Assembly: GCA_002398845.1 (NCBI GenBank)
Contig: DHBY01000052.1
Location: 13,751-77,750 of the forward strand
Length of the DNA: 64,000 bases
Reading direction: 5' to 3'
Source: Firmicutes bacterium UBA4916
GTDB taxonomy: Bacteria; Bacillota; Clostridia; Tissierellales; Tepidimicrobiaceae
The translations under genes and the position numbers were made by a program. Positions 43,244-52,716 of the stretch are shown one piece after another (within the stretch, counting starts at the first letter, position 1; each line of letters starts with the position of its first letter). Under the pieces are notes generated by a model that had not been told where the DNA came from, searched no databases, and saw only the letters and a program-made list of their open reading frames with translations.

Positions 43244-45084
43244 CTGCATACACCACCTGTAAAGCATTTATTAACTCCACATCCTGTACAACCTAATCTA
43301 CAATCTCTAGTTAATTCTTCTTTTTTTGCTTTTTTATATTCACTAATTAGGTATTCTTTAGTTACTCCTGGATCAATAAAATCCCAAGGCAGTACTTCTT
43401 CAATATTTCTATCCCTTAGTGCATAAAAATCTCCATCAATCCCTGTTTCATTAAAAGCTTCAATCCATTTATCAAAATCAAATTTTTCAGACCAACCATC
43501 AAATTTACAGCCTTTCTCCCAGGCCTTTATTAATGCTTTAGATAGTCTTCTATCTCCTCTAGCAAGCACTGCTTCTAAATAGCTAAGTTTCGGATCATGA
43601 TAGTTAAAGGTAACTTTTTTATCCCGAATATTATTTCTTAATAGGTTAATCTTTCTATTAAACTCATCTATAGAATCCTGCCCTACCCATTGAAAAGGTG
43701 TGAATGGTTTAGGTACGAAACATGCTGCACTTAATGTTACTTTTAAATTTCCTTTTCGCTTATCTTTTGGCTGATTAAAGAACATATCCTTAACCATATA
43801 ACCTAAATCCTTAATACCTAGTACATCTTCATCGGTTTCTGTAGGGAGTCCAATCATAAAATACAATTTTATTGTAGACCAGCCTTCACTAAAAGCATAG
43901 GAAACAGCTGTAGTCAAATCCTCTTCTGTAATCCCTTTATTGATTACATCTCTAAGCCTTTGGCTACCTGCTTCCGGTGCAAAGGTAAGTCCTGATTTTC
44001 TTACTTTCTCAATTTCTTTTAGTATCCCCAAGCTAAATGAATCAAGCCTTAAAGAAGGCAATGATACTCCTATCTTATCTTTTTCATATCTATTCATTAG
44101 CTCTGATACTAATAATTGGAGTTGTGAATAATCACAAGAGCTTAGGGAGGTTAAAGATATATTTTCATATCCTGTACTCTTTACAAGCTTTTCAGCAGTT
44201 TCTAATAGATTGTCAACAGATTTTTCTCTAACAGGTCTATAGATCATACCTGCTTGACAAAATCTACAGCCTCTTGTACATCCCCTAAATATTTCTAGTG
44301 GGATTCTATCATGAACTGTTTCTATATAAGGAACTATTAGTTTACTAGGAAAAAAAGTTTTGTCTAAATCCTTTATAATCCTTTTCTTAATAGTTTTAGG
44401 TACTCCTTCTATAATAGGCTCCATTCTATCTATAGTGCCATCTTCTTTATAATATACTTGGTAAAGTTCTGGCACATAAACTCCTTCTATTTTGCTTGCT
44501 TCTTTTAGAAAGTCTAGTCTACTAGATTTTTTTTCTTTGAATTCTTTATATCTTTCTAATATTTCTAAAGTAACCTCTTCACCTTCTCCAATAACAAAAA
44601 AGTCTATTATATCTGCAATTGGTTCTGGATTATATCCACAAGGGCCTCCTGCTATTACAAAGGGAGCCCCTTCTTTTCTGTCCTTTGAAAGTATTGGGAT
44701 ACCTCCCAAGTGGAGCATATTTATTATATTAGTATAACTCATTTCGTATTGCAGCGTAAAACCTACAAAATCAAAATTACTTATAGGTTCCTTATTTTCT
44801 AAAGTATATAAAGGAATATTTTCTTTTTTCATTTCTTCTTCCATATCAATCCAAGGTGCAAATACTCTTTCACATGCAATATCTTCTTCATTATTTATTA
44901 GATTATATAATATATGAAGCCCTAAATGAGACATACCTACTTCATATATATCTGGAAATGCAAAGGCAAATTTAACTTTTACCTTATTCAAATCCTTCTT
45001 AATTGAATTCTTTTCCATACCAATATATCTAGCAGGTTTTTCTACCTTTTTTAGTACTTTATCAAATTTATTAATATCTATCAT
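43240..45084 (-). CDS. TIGR03960-family radical SAM protein
   Basis: A 614-residue enzyme with an N-terminal B12-binding-like fold (FAFAFPDIYEVGMSHLGL, GEGEEVTLEIL) and a radical-SAM domain with the cluster motif RGCTRGCRFCQAGM; a C-terminal cysteine cluster (CRLGCTGCGVNKCF) suggests a second metal site. Substrate unknown. ATG at 45084 is used with AAAGGTG upstream. It is fused in some genomes to the DUF2344 partner that follows here with a four-base overlap. Confidence 0.93.
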   Translation of the reverse strand: MIDINKFDKVLKKVEKPARYIGMEKNSIKKDLNKVKVKFAFAFPDIYEVGMSHLGLHILYNLINNEEDIACERVFAPWIDMEEEMKKENIPLYTLENKEPISNFDFVGFTLQYEMSYTNIINMLHLGGIPILSKDRKEGAPFVIAGGPCGYNPEPIADIIDFFVIGEGEEVTLEILERYKEFKEKKSSRLDFLKEASKIEGVYVPELYQVYYKEDGTIDRMEPIIEGVPKTIKKRIIKDLDKTFFPSKLIVPYIETVHDRIPLEIFRGCTRGCRFCQAGMIYRPVREKSVDNLLETAEKLVKSTGYENISLTSLSSCDYSQLQLLVSELMNRYEKDKIGVSLPSLRLDSFSLGILKEIEKVRKSGLTFAPEAGSQRLRDVINKGITEEDLTTAVSYAFSEGWSTIKLYFMIGLPTETDEDVLGIKDLGYMVKDMFFNQPKDKRKGNLKVTLSAACFVPKPFTPFQWVGQDSIDEFNRKINLLRNNIRDKKVTFNYHDPKLSYLEAVLARGDRRLSKALIKAWEKGCKFDGWSEKFDFDKWIEAFNETGIDGDFYALRDRNIEEVLPWDFIDPGVTKEYLISEYKKAKKEELTRDCRLGCTGCGVNKCFTGGVCR

Positions 45085-45144
45085 CAATATCACCTTTCAT
45101 TTGTATTGTACATAATATATTACCATTTTTCTATAGTTTTTAAC

Positions 45145-45175
45145 AGAAAAAATTAAAACTGTCTAGGACAGTTTT
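45145..45175 (-). terminator. Terminator after the M23-like gene
   Basis: Stem AAAACTGTC/GACAGTTTT (45155-45163 with 45167-45175) with a three-base loop, followed on the minus strand by AATTTTTTC. Confidence 0.85.
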
Positions 45176-45857
45176 AAAGTTTTTTCATAAATTTCACATA
45201 ACTCGATGGATTAACTGAAGATCCATCTACCCATATTTCAAAATGTAAATATTTATTTCCATCTTTGTTGGTTCCAAGGCTTCCTATCTTTGTCCCCTCA
45301 TCTATTTTTTCTCCTTTTTCCACATACACTTTGGTCAAATATCCATATACTGTAGTCATATTTTCATGTTCAATTGTAACAAAATATCCTTTTGTATTTC
45401 TATCCTCAACTTTTATAACTACACCTTTATCAATTGATACTGGCTCCCTATCTTCTTTTGGTATAATATCCACCCCATTATTAAAGGTGCTAGTACCATC
45501 CAAATACTTCACTTCTCCAAAAGGCTTATATATGGCTCCTTCTATGGGCGGTATATACTTATTATCTTCTTTTATATTCAATGCGGATAAAGCCTTTTCT
45601 GGTAGTGAAATTAACTTCTTACCATAATCTAAAATTATTTTGCCATCTTTCTTTACACTGAATTCATAATTAATACCATTATCGATTATTTGTATAATAT
45701 TAGATGAGATACTATTATTTAATCTTTTTAAAATCAATATTAAAACTAAGATAATCAAAACAATGGTAATTTGATTTAGTTTAACTTTATAATGAAACCT
45801 TCCTTTAATATATTTTAAAATGCCCTTATATCTAACGGAATGTTTTCTCCTATTCAT
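45174..45857 (-). CDS. Degenerate M23 (LytM) membrane protein, SpoIVFA-like
   Basis: A 227-residue protein with a basic N-terminus, one membrane helix (ITIVLIILVLILILKRL) and a C-terminal LytM fold. The zinc ligands expected in active M23 peptidases appear changed: the HxGxD motif reads NNGVDI and the HxH motif reads YLHFEIW. This loss, the topology and the position between minEDC and rplU match SpoIVFA, which regulates the SpoIVFB protease during sigma-K activation in Bacillus. No SpoIVFB (M50 protease) gene follows. ATG at 45857 with AAGGTGG upstream. Confidence 0.75.
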   Translation of the reverse strand: MNRRKHSVRYKGILKYIKGRFHYKVKLNQITIVLIILVLILILKRLNNSISSNIIQIIDNGINYEFSVKKDGKIILDYGKKLISLPEKALSALNIKEDNKYIPPIEGAIYKPFGEVKYLDGTSTFNNGVDIIPKEDREPVSIDKGVVIKVEDRNTKGYFVTIEHENMTTVYGYLTKVYVEKGEKIDEGTKIGSLGTNKDGNKYLHFEIWVDGSSVNPSSYVKFMKKL

Positions 45858-45915
45858 AAATTCACCCACCTTAACTACTATTATGATATTTATTAAAGAT
45901 GGGTTTTATTCCATT

Positions 45916-46968
45916 TTAATATGGGTTTGTTATTAATTTTAGATTATTATTTGTTAAAGTAAAATTATTTGTTAATCTTTCTGGAACATAGATTTCTTTT
46001 TGCTTAGTAATAAATATTGCATCAACATCCCCTAATTTTTTTATTAGTTCCGTCCCTTTATCAACACCTAGTATAAATAATGCCGTCGATAAGGCATCCC
46101 CATTAATGGATTTATCCGATATTATGCTAACCCCAGCGACTTCATTTTTTGAGGGATAGCCAGTTTTAGAATCTATAATATGATGATATCTTTCACCCTT
46201 ATACATAAAATACCTTTCATAATCCCCTGAAGTAACTATGGATTTATCCTTAATATTTATTATTCCAATATAGTTTCCTGTAATATCAAAGGGATCTTGT
46301 ATACCTATCTTCCACATATTACTATTCTTTTTTCCACCTATGGCATATATATTGCCTCCTAAGTCTATTATAGCAGATTTAACCCCATTTTCTAAGAATA
46401 TCCTCTTCATTTCATCGGCAGCATACCCTTTTACTATACCTCCTAAATCTATTTTCATACCTTTTCTATTTAAATATACGGAATTGCCTTCCATTAGTTG
46501 TAAACCCTTATAATTTACTAAAGCCATTTTTTCTTTAATCTCTGCTTCTGATGGAATAGTACTTCTTTCTTTTTCATCAGTGCCAGTTATATTCCATAAA
46601 TCTACTAAAGGACCAATAGTAGGTTCATAAGCGCCATCACTTATTGTGGCAAAATATTTAGCCTTTTCTATTACATAATATACATCGTCATGGACCTTTA
46701 TAGGCTTTATTCCTGCATTTTTATTTATTTGACTTACATCGCTAGTATCAATAGTTACACTCATTCTATTTTCAATTTCCTTTAGCCTATTGATTGCCTC
46801 ATCTAATATTTTTTTATCCTGTTTATCATATATTTTTAATGTTATAACCGTATCCATTAAAAATTCTGTCCTAGTAAGAGGTTCTTGCTTTTTATTTGTT
46901 GTACAACCAGTAACAGTTAATATTATTATAGCAATTATTATAAATGCTATTGGCCTTTTTAACTTCAT
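45916..46968 (-). CDS. apbE: FAD:protein FMN transferase ApbE (lipoprotein)
   Basis: A 350-residue ApbE. The N-terminus is a lipoprotein signal peptide with lipobox TVTGC (Cys 22). The ApbE domain shows FLMDTVITLKIYDKQ, GMKIDLGGIVKGYAADEM, SAIIDLGGNIYAIG, and the end YHHIIDSKTGYPSK with SINGDALSTALFILG. It transfers FMN from FAD to a Thr in target proteins, chiefly RnfG and RnfD, both encoded 11-14 kb upstream. It follows minE after a terminator and is probably a single-gene unit. Confidence 0.95.
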   Translation of the reverse strand: MKLKRPIAFIIIAIIILTVTGCTTNKKQEPLTRTEFLMDTVITLKIYDKQDKKILDEAINRLKEIENRMSVTIDTSDVSQINKNAGIKPIKVHDDVYYVIEKAKYFATISDGAYEPTIGPLVDLWNITGTDEKERSTIPSEAEIKEKMALVNYKGLQLMEGNSVYLNRKGMKIDLGGIVKGYAADEMKRIFLENGVKSAIIDLGGNIYAIGGKKNSNMWKIGIQDPFDITGNYIGIINIKDKSIVTSGDYERYFMYKGERYHHIIDSKTGYPSKNEVAGVSIISDKSINGDALSTALFILGVDKGTELIKKLGDVDAIFITKQKEIYVPERLTNNFTLTNNNLKLITNPY

Positions 46969-46996
46969 ATAAACTATCCTTTCTGATTAATATTTA

Positions 46997-47020
46997 GAAA
47001 AACCCTAACATGCGTTAGGG
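46997..47020 (-). terminator. Terminator after minE
   Basis: Seven-base stem CCCTAAC/GTTAGGG with loop GCAT, followed on the minus strand by five T and C. Confidence 0.85.
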
Positions 47021-47028
47021 CTTAATTC

Positions 47029-47310
47029 TTATCTTTTATTATCTTTCATCTTTATAATAGGTATATTAGCCACTAAAGCTGACATAGGCATATTATCACT
47101 TTCTCTCTTCATCCTTGTAAGTTTAATGTCTAAACCTTCTTCATCTATTTCAGCATATTCCTTAATGGCCCTAATCATATCCCCTTTTACCATTTCTAAA
47201 AATTTTGGTGATAAATCAGATCTATCATGAACCAGTACTAGCTTTAATCTTTCTTTAGCTACATTTTTACTGCTTTCATCGTTTTTACCAAAAATTTTGA
47301 ATAAATCCAA
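47029..47310 (-). CDS. minE: Cell-division topological specificity factor MinE
   Basis: A 93-residue MinE with the anti-MinCD helix region (AKERLKLVLVHDRSDLSPKFL) and the dimerisation part (YAEIDEEGLDIKLTRMK). The TTG start lies seven bases behind GGGGG. MinE presence, in place of the Bacillus DivIVA-MinJ pair alone, is common in clostridia. It ends the minC-minD-minE run. Confidence 0.96.
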   Translation of the reverse strand: MDLFKIFGKNDESSKNVAKERLKLVLVHDRSDLSPKFLEMVKGDMIRAIKEYAEIDEEGLDIKLTRMKRESDNMPMSALVANIPIIKMKDNKR

Positions 47311-47323
47311 GGTTATTCCCCCT

Positions 47324-48118
47324 TTACTTACTAAATAGTAGTTTTATAAGCTTACTAAACTTTCCCTCATCATTATCTAAATTAAGAAACTCTACATCCT
47401 CTCCAATAACTCTTCTACAAATGTTTTTAAAGGCTTTTGCAGATAACGGTGATTCTTCAACTACCACAGGTTCTCCTTTATTAGTGGAGATAACGATTGC
47501 TTCATCATCTGGAACTATTCCTAATAAGTCTACCGCTAATATATCTATTATATCTTCTACATTCATCATATCTCCTCTTTTAACCATGTCTTGCCTAATC
47601 CTATTGATAATAAGTTTAGGATCCACAATTCCCTTTGCTTCTAATAATCCTATTACCCTATCAGCATCTCTTACTGCCGAAATTTCAGGAGTAGTTACTA
47701 TAAAAGCTTCATCAGCACCAGCAATTGAATTCTGAAAGCCCTGTTCAATTCCAGCAGGTGAATCTATAATAACATAATCAAATTCTTCCTTCAATTCACT
47801 TACTAGCTTTAACATTTGATCAGGGCTTACGGCAGTCTTGTCTTTTGTTTGTGCTGCAGGTAATAAAAATAAGCCATCGTATCTTTTATCCCTTATGAGT
47901 CCTTGTTTTAGCCTACATGTTTTTTCAACTACATCAACTATATCATATACTATTCTATTTTCTAGTCCCATAACTACATCAAGATTTCTAAGACCAATAT
48001 CTGTATCCACTACCACAACTTTGTTTCCTAATATTGCTAGACCAGTACCAATATTTGCCGTTGCAGTTGTTTTCCCTACTCCACCTTTTCCTGATGTTAT
48101 TACAATTGCTTTCCCCAT
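47324..48118 (-). CDS. minD: Septum site-determining ATPase MinD
   Basis: A 264-residue deviant Walker-A ATPase beginning MGKAIVITSGKGGVGKTTATANI. It has DTDIGLRNLDVVMGLENRIVYD, IDSPAGIEQGFQNSIAGADE and, at the end, a short membrane-targeting helix (FSKLIKLLFSK). It recruits MinC to the membrane to block polar septa. I chose ATG at 48118, ten bases behind GAGGAGG; the frame extends to 48139 into minC. Confidence 0.97.
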   Translation of the reverse strand: MGKAIVITSGKGGVGKTTATANIGTGLAILGNKVVVVDTDIGLRNLDVVMGLENRIVYDIVDVVEKTCRLKQGLIRDKRYDGLFLLPAAQTKDKTAVSPDQMLKLVSELKEEFDYVIIDSPAGIEQGFQNSIAGADEAFIVTTPEISAVRDADRVIGLLEAKGIVDPKLIINRIRQDMVKRGDMMNVEDIIDILAVDLLGIVPDDEAIVISTNKGEPVVVEESPLSAKAFKNICRRVIGEDVEFLNLDNDEGKFSKLIKLLFSK

Positions 48119-48138
48119 GCTTTTCTTCCTCCTCTTCA

Positions 48139-48759
48139 TTATTTTCTAGATAAATATGGTTCTATAAAAACTTCCCCATCGTGGACTTTAGCCACTTCTG
48201 GCAATTTAGAAGTGATTACTTCTCCGTCGGGCCTTCTGCCAATTATATTTGCAATTCTAAGTTGAGTTGGCTGCAAATCATAGGCTGCAACCATTGCCTC
48301 AATATTTCCGTCTATTCCTGCATGTGCAACTCCCCTCAAAGTCCCAAGTATTATAATATTACCTTTTGCTTTAATTAAAGCTCCTGGATTTACATCTCCA
48401 ATGATTACAATATTTCCATCATATTCTACAACTTGTCCAGATCTTATAGTAGTATTAATAAACTTTGTCATTCCTTCATGTATACCCATGTAAGTATCTG
48501 GCCCTTCTAAAAAGGATGGTAATCCCTCTTCAGAAATATGTAATTTATATTTATGCCCCATAATATGAAGTAGCTCGCTAATTTCTTCCTTAGATAAGTA
48601 TTTACTCTTAATCCCCAATATATTTGCTCCTTCAAAGAAATCAATAGATTCTTCTAGCTTTTTTTCTAATTCACATTTGATACTTTGAAAGTCACCTTCC
48701 TTTATAAATATATATATTCCTTCTTTGATTCCCCTAAAATTTACTAATCCTTCTTTCAC
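48139..48759 (-). CDS. minC: Septum site-determining protein MinC
   Basis: A 206-residue FtsZ inhibitor. The N-terminal domain (KEGLVNFRGIKEGIYIFI) is followed by the right-handed beta-helix domain with RSGQVVEYDGNIVIIGDVNPGALIKAKGNIIILGTLRGVAHAG, which binds MinD. I use GTG at 48759, eight bases behind GGAGG; frames to 48798 contain that site. It is the first gene of the min set, after the terminator of mrdA. Confidence 0.95.
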   Translation of the reverse strand: MKEGLVNFRGIKEGIYIFIKEGDFQSIKCELEKKLEESIDFFEGANILGIKSKYLSKEEISELLHIMGHKYKLHISEEGLPSFLEGPDTYMGIHEGMTKFINTTIRSGQVVEYDGNIVIIGDVNPGALIKAKGNIIILGTLRGVAHAGIDGNIEAMVAAYDLQPTQLRIANIIGRRPDGEVITSKLPEVAKVHDGEVFIEPYLSRK

Positions 48760-48821
48760 TATTACTACCTCCATAATACTTAAGTATATATTCTTCAAAT
48801 ATTCCTATAATCCTTCTTATT

Positions 48822-48867
48822 TTTAAAAAATTGAATTGGAAGGTATTTTACCTTGCCAATTCAATTT
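48822..48867 (-). terminator. Terminator of mrdA
   Basis: Arms AAATTGAATTGG (48828-48839) and CCAATTCAATTT (48856-48867) with an inner AGGT/ACCT extension, followed on the minus strand by six T. The mrdA stop codon lies in the loop region. Confidence 0.85.
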
Positions 48868-51800
48868 CAAATGGTAATAGCCCTTTTTCATCAGTATTAT
48901 TAAGCCCAAGATATTCGGCAATAATTTCCCTTGCAACAGGACCAGCATAGCCTCCACTTCCACCTTGAAATAAAACTACAGCAACTGCTATTTCTGGATC
49001 TTCATAGGGGCCAAATGCAACAAACCAAGCATAGTCATCATAGGTTTCTCCAGTTGCCGGATTTATGCCAGATTTTTGTGCAGTACCTGTTTTACTTGCC
49101 ACAGTTACTGGAAAGTCACCAAATAGCCTTCTTGCACTTCCTTCTGTAGACACTTTTTTCATTCCAAGTTTTACATGCTCCAAATTTTCATAATCATTTA
49201 ATTTAATCCTTTCAGACTTTCTTTCTCCTTCCATAATAGTTCTAGAGTTATCATGGTTTTTAATATTATCTATAGCAGAAACTTTATGTCTATATCCACC
49301 ATTGGATACAGTTGCAATATAATTGGCCATTTGAATTGGTGTATAGGCATTTTGTCCTTGTCCTATTGTTATATTCAATGTATCCATTATATTCCACCCT
49401 GCTTGATTAAGATAGGTATATTTTATTTTATCTGCTAAACCTTCTCTTTCTCCACTAAGACGTTTTTCCGGATCAATTCCCATTTTATCTAATCTTCTAA
49501 TAACTTCACCTCTTGACAAAGGCTCCTCTTCCCCCATCCAGCTAACTATTTCATCTATTATATCTTTAATCTCATCATCCTTGAGATCTACGCCTTCTTT
49601 AATATAATGTTTAATATTATTGTTTAAATATCTTTTTAATAAGGTTTTAGTTGTAGCAATTTTCCCTTGGGGATTTGGAACTCCACCAGATACCTCCTTA
49701 GGAATATCAATTTCTATACCAGTTTTATCATTTAGCCCTAGCTGTTTACACATATTCATTATATCCTCTATCTCTAATTTCATTCCTACGGGTTCTCCCG
49801 TCCTTTGATTTCTACCTAATGCTAGTGTATAAAAATAATAGTTACAAGAATCCCTAAGAGCATCGTAAAGGTTTTCAGGTCCATGGACACCTCTATTAGA
49901 GTTCCAAAGCCAGCAGCCCATCTTTTGGTTGCCAAATTGTACATATCCCATATCCCTTATGGTTTTATTGGGATCTAACCCCTTTTCTAAAGCGGCAAGG
50001 GCAGTTACTGGTTTAAATGTAGAACCCGGTTGTACAGCAGTTTGTATGGCAATATTATATAATGGCCTAGGTGCTAATAGATCCTTTTCATTTTCAGGAA
50101 ACAAGCTTTTCCAATCTGTACTAGATATTCCTGTAGAAAACAAGTTTGGATCATAAGCAGGATAATTTGCTAAAGCCAATAATTCTCCAGTCTTTACATC
50201 TATAGCTACTACTGAACCAGAAGTTGCATTTACATAAGGTCTTCCATTTTTTTTATTTATGCCATATTTATAATTGCCCCATTTGCTTTCAAAAGTTCCA
50301 CCTTTTTGTATTTCCTCTAATGCCTTTTTCAATGAATCTTCTGCTACTTTCTGAAGTTTAGAATCTATTGTCAAGTAAATATTATTTCCTGGTACAGCTT
50401 TTTCCTCATTTAGCATATTGGTTGTATTTCCTAATGCGTCTACTTCAACCCTCTTGACTCCATTTTTGCCCCTAAGTTCTGATTCAAACTTTTCCTCAAT
50501 ACCAGTTTTGCCTATGATATCGTTAGGAGAATAATTCTTTTCTTTCACATATTTTTCTATCTCAGAAGTCTGAGATATTTTCCCTAAATATCCAAGTAGA
50601 TGAGCAGCTGTCTCTCCTTCTGGATAATATCTTACTGGCTCTATAGATACCTGTATACCAGGCATTCCCATAAGATTTTCTTCAATTTTTGCAACAGTAG
50701 AATCTTTGATGCCATATGCAATATTAATAGGCTGATAAGCTCTGTTGCCTTGTTTATCTAATTGATCATATAAAGACATTATAGATCTAGCTTCATATTT
50801 GCTTAAACTATTGTCAATTTTAAAATAATCTATTAGAAAAGATAATGTTTCTTTTGCATTCTTCCCCTTTGGAATTTTATATTTTTCAAACCAATCACTT
50901 TTATTTACTAATGATACATACTTCCATTTTGAAATTGATATTTTTGGATTAACACCATTATTTAATGTAACTTCTTGGGCTATCCCTTTTATATCATCAT
51001 CCGTGATAAAATCCTTTAGTAGATTTTCTTTTTTTGCAAAATTTATTAAAGTATCAATAGGATTTTCTTCACTAAATAATTTTTTATCTTTATGAGCGAA
51101 TAAAACTGTATTGTTTTCCTCATTAACTTCTATTGTAACTGGCGATTCTAGGCCTTTTTCCTCTATTTTATTTAATAATATTTTTGCTGGAACAATCTTT
51201 GTGGTATTTCCTTTTGCATCTTTATTTTCTACTACTTTTTCTAATAAACTATTTAATGAAGTTTCCGAAACAATATTTACAAAATCATCCTTTGCATTAG
51301 TTTCAAAATTAATGTTTTTAAAATCTTTCATTAATTCTCTTTTAGTTTGTAAATATTCTTCATCAAAAGTTAGGGAATACTCCTCTAATACTAAATCATT
51401 TGCTAAATTTCTTTCCTTTAAAATATTGTATACCAATTGCCTTGAAATGGGATGATCTATAATCTTTCTAATAATATTTTTATCATTATCTATTAGGGTA
51501 ATTACTGCTTCTTTAGCAGTAGCCCCATTATTAATATTATGGCTCTTTTTCCATAAATCGATATCCTTATTATTGTCAAAATCAACTGTTAGTCCATCAC
51601 TATTTAATTCAGTTTTAATAGGCATATCAATTCCTTTGCTTTCAAGGGCATTTATCCCTTTATTAATAGTTATAAATTGATAATGCTCCTTGTAATCGGG
51701 GTTTATATAATAGGTATCCAGTATCTGTGGTAGTAAATTATTTGATATTATGATATCTATAACTTTATCTTCTGGTGTAAGATTTTCTATATTATATATT

Positions 51801-52186
51801 TCTTCATTTCTATATTTAAATTTATTAAATTCTATAGGAAAGTCATCTACATAGATGACCCCATCCTCTTCTAATAATCTAGCTAATGTCAATAAAGTCA
51901 TGTTTATTTTGTCTTTATCTTTAATATTCATCAGCTCATCTTTTAAAATTTGGACGGTAAAGCTAGGCTTATTACCAGCTAATAATCTACCATGTCTATC
52001 CCTTATTTCGCCTCTTGGAGCTGTAACATATATTTCCTTAAGCCTTTTATTATCAGAAACATCCCTGTAATAATCCCCATCTATTATTGTTAATGTGGCT
52101 AATCTAAAAGAAAGTACTAGCATCATTACTGATAGCACAATAATCAATATATTATATCTATTTTTTAATTTTTCTAGAATCTTCAA
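48848..52186 (-). CDS. mrdA: Penicillin-binding protein 2 (peptidoglycan transpeptidase), very long
   Basis: A 1112-residue class B penicillin-binding protein. A single N-terminal helix (ILIIVLSVMMLVLSFRLATL) leads to the RGEIRDRHGRLLAGNKPSFTV linker; the transpeptidase has PGSTFKPVTAL (SxxK), RDSCNYYF (SxN) and ASKTGTAQKSG (KTG). The pedestal carries large extra sequence (about residues 85-470) with several Lys/Asp/Asn-rich parts, so it is clearly longer than the Bacillus homologue (about 700-720). Long forms occur in clostridia. It makes side-wall crosslinks with MreBCD, encoded upstream. TTG start behind GGGGTG. Confidence 0.94.
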   Translation of the reverse strand: MKILEKLKNRYNILIIVLSVMMLVLSFRLATLTIIDGDYYRDVSDNKRLKEIYVTAPRGEIRDRHGRLLAGNKPSFTVQILKDELMNIKDKDKINMTLLTLARLLEEDGVIYVDDFPIEFNKFKYRNEEIYNIENLTPEDKVIDIIISNNLLPQILDTYYINPDYKEHYQFITINKGINALESKGIDMPIKTELNSDGLTVDFDNNKDIDLWKKSHNINNGATAKEAVITLIDNDKNIIRKIIDHPISRQLVYNILKERNLANDLVLEEYSLTFDEEYLQTKRELMKDFKNINFETNAKDDFVNIVSETSLNSLLEKVVENKDAKGNTTKIVPAKILLNKIEEKGLESPVTIEVNEENNTVLFAHKDKKLFSEENPIDTLINFAKKENLLKDFITDDDIKGIAQEVTLNNGVNPKISISKWKYVSLVNKSDWFEKYKIPKGKNAKETLSFLIDYFKIDNSLSKYEARSIMSLYDQLDKQGNRAYQPINIAYGIKDSTVAKIEENLMGMPGIQVSIEPVRYYPEGETAAHLLGYLGKISQTSEIEKYVKEKNYSPNDIIGKTGIEEKFESELRGKNGVKRVEVDALGNTTNMLNEEKAVPGNNIYLTIDSKLQKVAEDSLKKALEEIQKGGTFESKWGNYKYGINKKNGRPYVNATSGSVVAIDVKTGELLALANYPAYDPNLFSTGISSTDWKSLFPENEKDLLAPRPLYNIAIQTAVQPGSTFKPVTALAALEKGLDPNKTIRDMGYVQFGNQKMGCWLWNSNRGVHGPENLYDALRDSCNYYFYTLALGRNQRTGEPVGMKLEIEDIMNMCKQLGLNDKTGIEIDIPKEVSGGVPNPQGKIATTKTLLKRYLNNNIKHYIKEGVDLKDDEIKDIIDEIVSWMGEEEPLSRGEVIRRLDKMGIDPEKRLSGEREGLADKIKYTYLNQAGWNIMDTLNITIGQGQNAYTPIQMANYIATVSNGGYRHKVSAIDNIKNHDNSRTIMEGERKSERIKLNDYENLEHVKLGMKKVSTEGSARRLFGDFPVTVASKTGTAQKSGINPATGETYDDYAWFVAFGPYEDPEIAVAVVLFQGGSGGYAGPVAREIIAEYLGLNNTDEKGLLPFEIELAR

Positions 52187-52198
52187 ACCAGCTCACCC

Positions 52199-52699
52199 CT
52201 ATTTCCTTCCAAATCTTATTGAAGGAACGATAAATATCTTAGAAAACCATTTATAAACTAATATAGATAATAAGCTATTATAAACCATTTCAAGCAATAT
52301 TGTTTTTTTAAAAAAGGCAGAGAAGTTAATGTTATAGGCTAAAAAAAACATAAATAGGTAATAAAATAGATGATAACCTATTGTTACTGCCGCAGTCATA
52401 ATAAACGGTATCAGTATATTATCTTTTGATAATCTGCTCTCCATCATTCCAACAAGATATCCAATAAAGAAATATATAAACCCATTTACTCCAATTACAG
52501 GACTAAATATAATATCCTGTAACAACCCCATCGATAATCCTACGATGCTACCCACTTTTCTTCCCTTCAATAATGCTATTATAACTATAATAATAATACT
52601 CGTATTTGGTAATACCCCAAATACACTCATATAGGGAAGCAGGGTACTTTGAAATATGAAATTAATGACAATAATTAAAATATAAATAATTATATTCAA
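52199..52699 (-). CDS. mreD: Rod shape-determining protein MreD
   Basis: A 166-residue membrane protein with about five hydrophobic segments (IIIYILIIVINFIFQSTLL, TSIIIIVIIALLKG, IVGLSMGLLQDIIF) and the conserved GLLQDIIFSPVIGVNGF. MreD is part of the elongasome. The TTG start has GAGGG upstream. The order mreB-mreC-mreD-mrdA is standard. Confidence 0.93.
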   Translation of the reverse strand: MNIIIYILIIVINFIFQSTLLPYMSVFGVLPNTSIIIIVIIALLKGRKVGSIVGLSMGLLQDIIFSPVIGVNGFIYFFIGYLVGMMESRLSKDNILIPFIMTAAVTIGYHLFYYLFMFFLAYNINFSAFFKKTILLEMVYNSLLSILVYKWFSKIFIVPSIRFGRK

Positions 52700-52716
52700 T
52701 TTAAATCCCTCAATTA

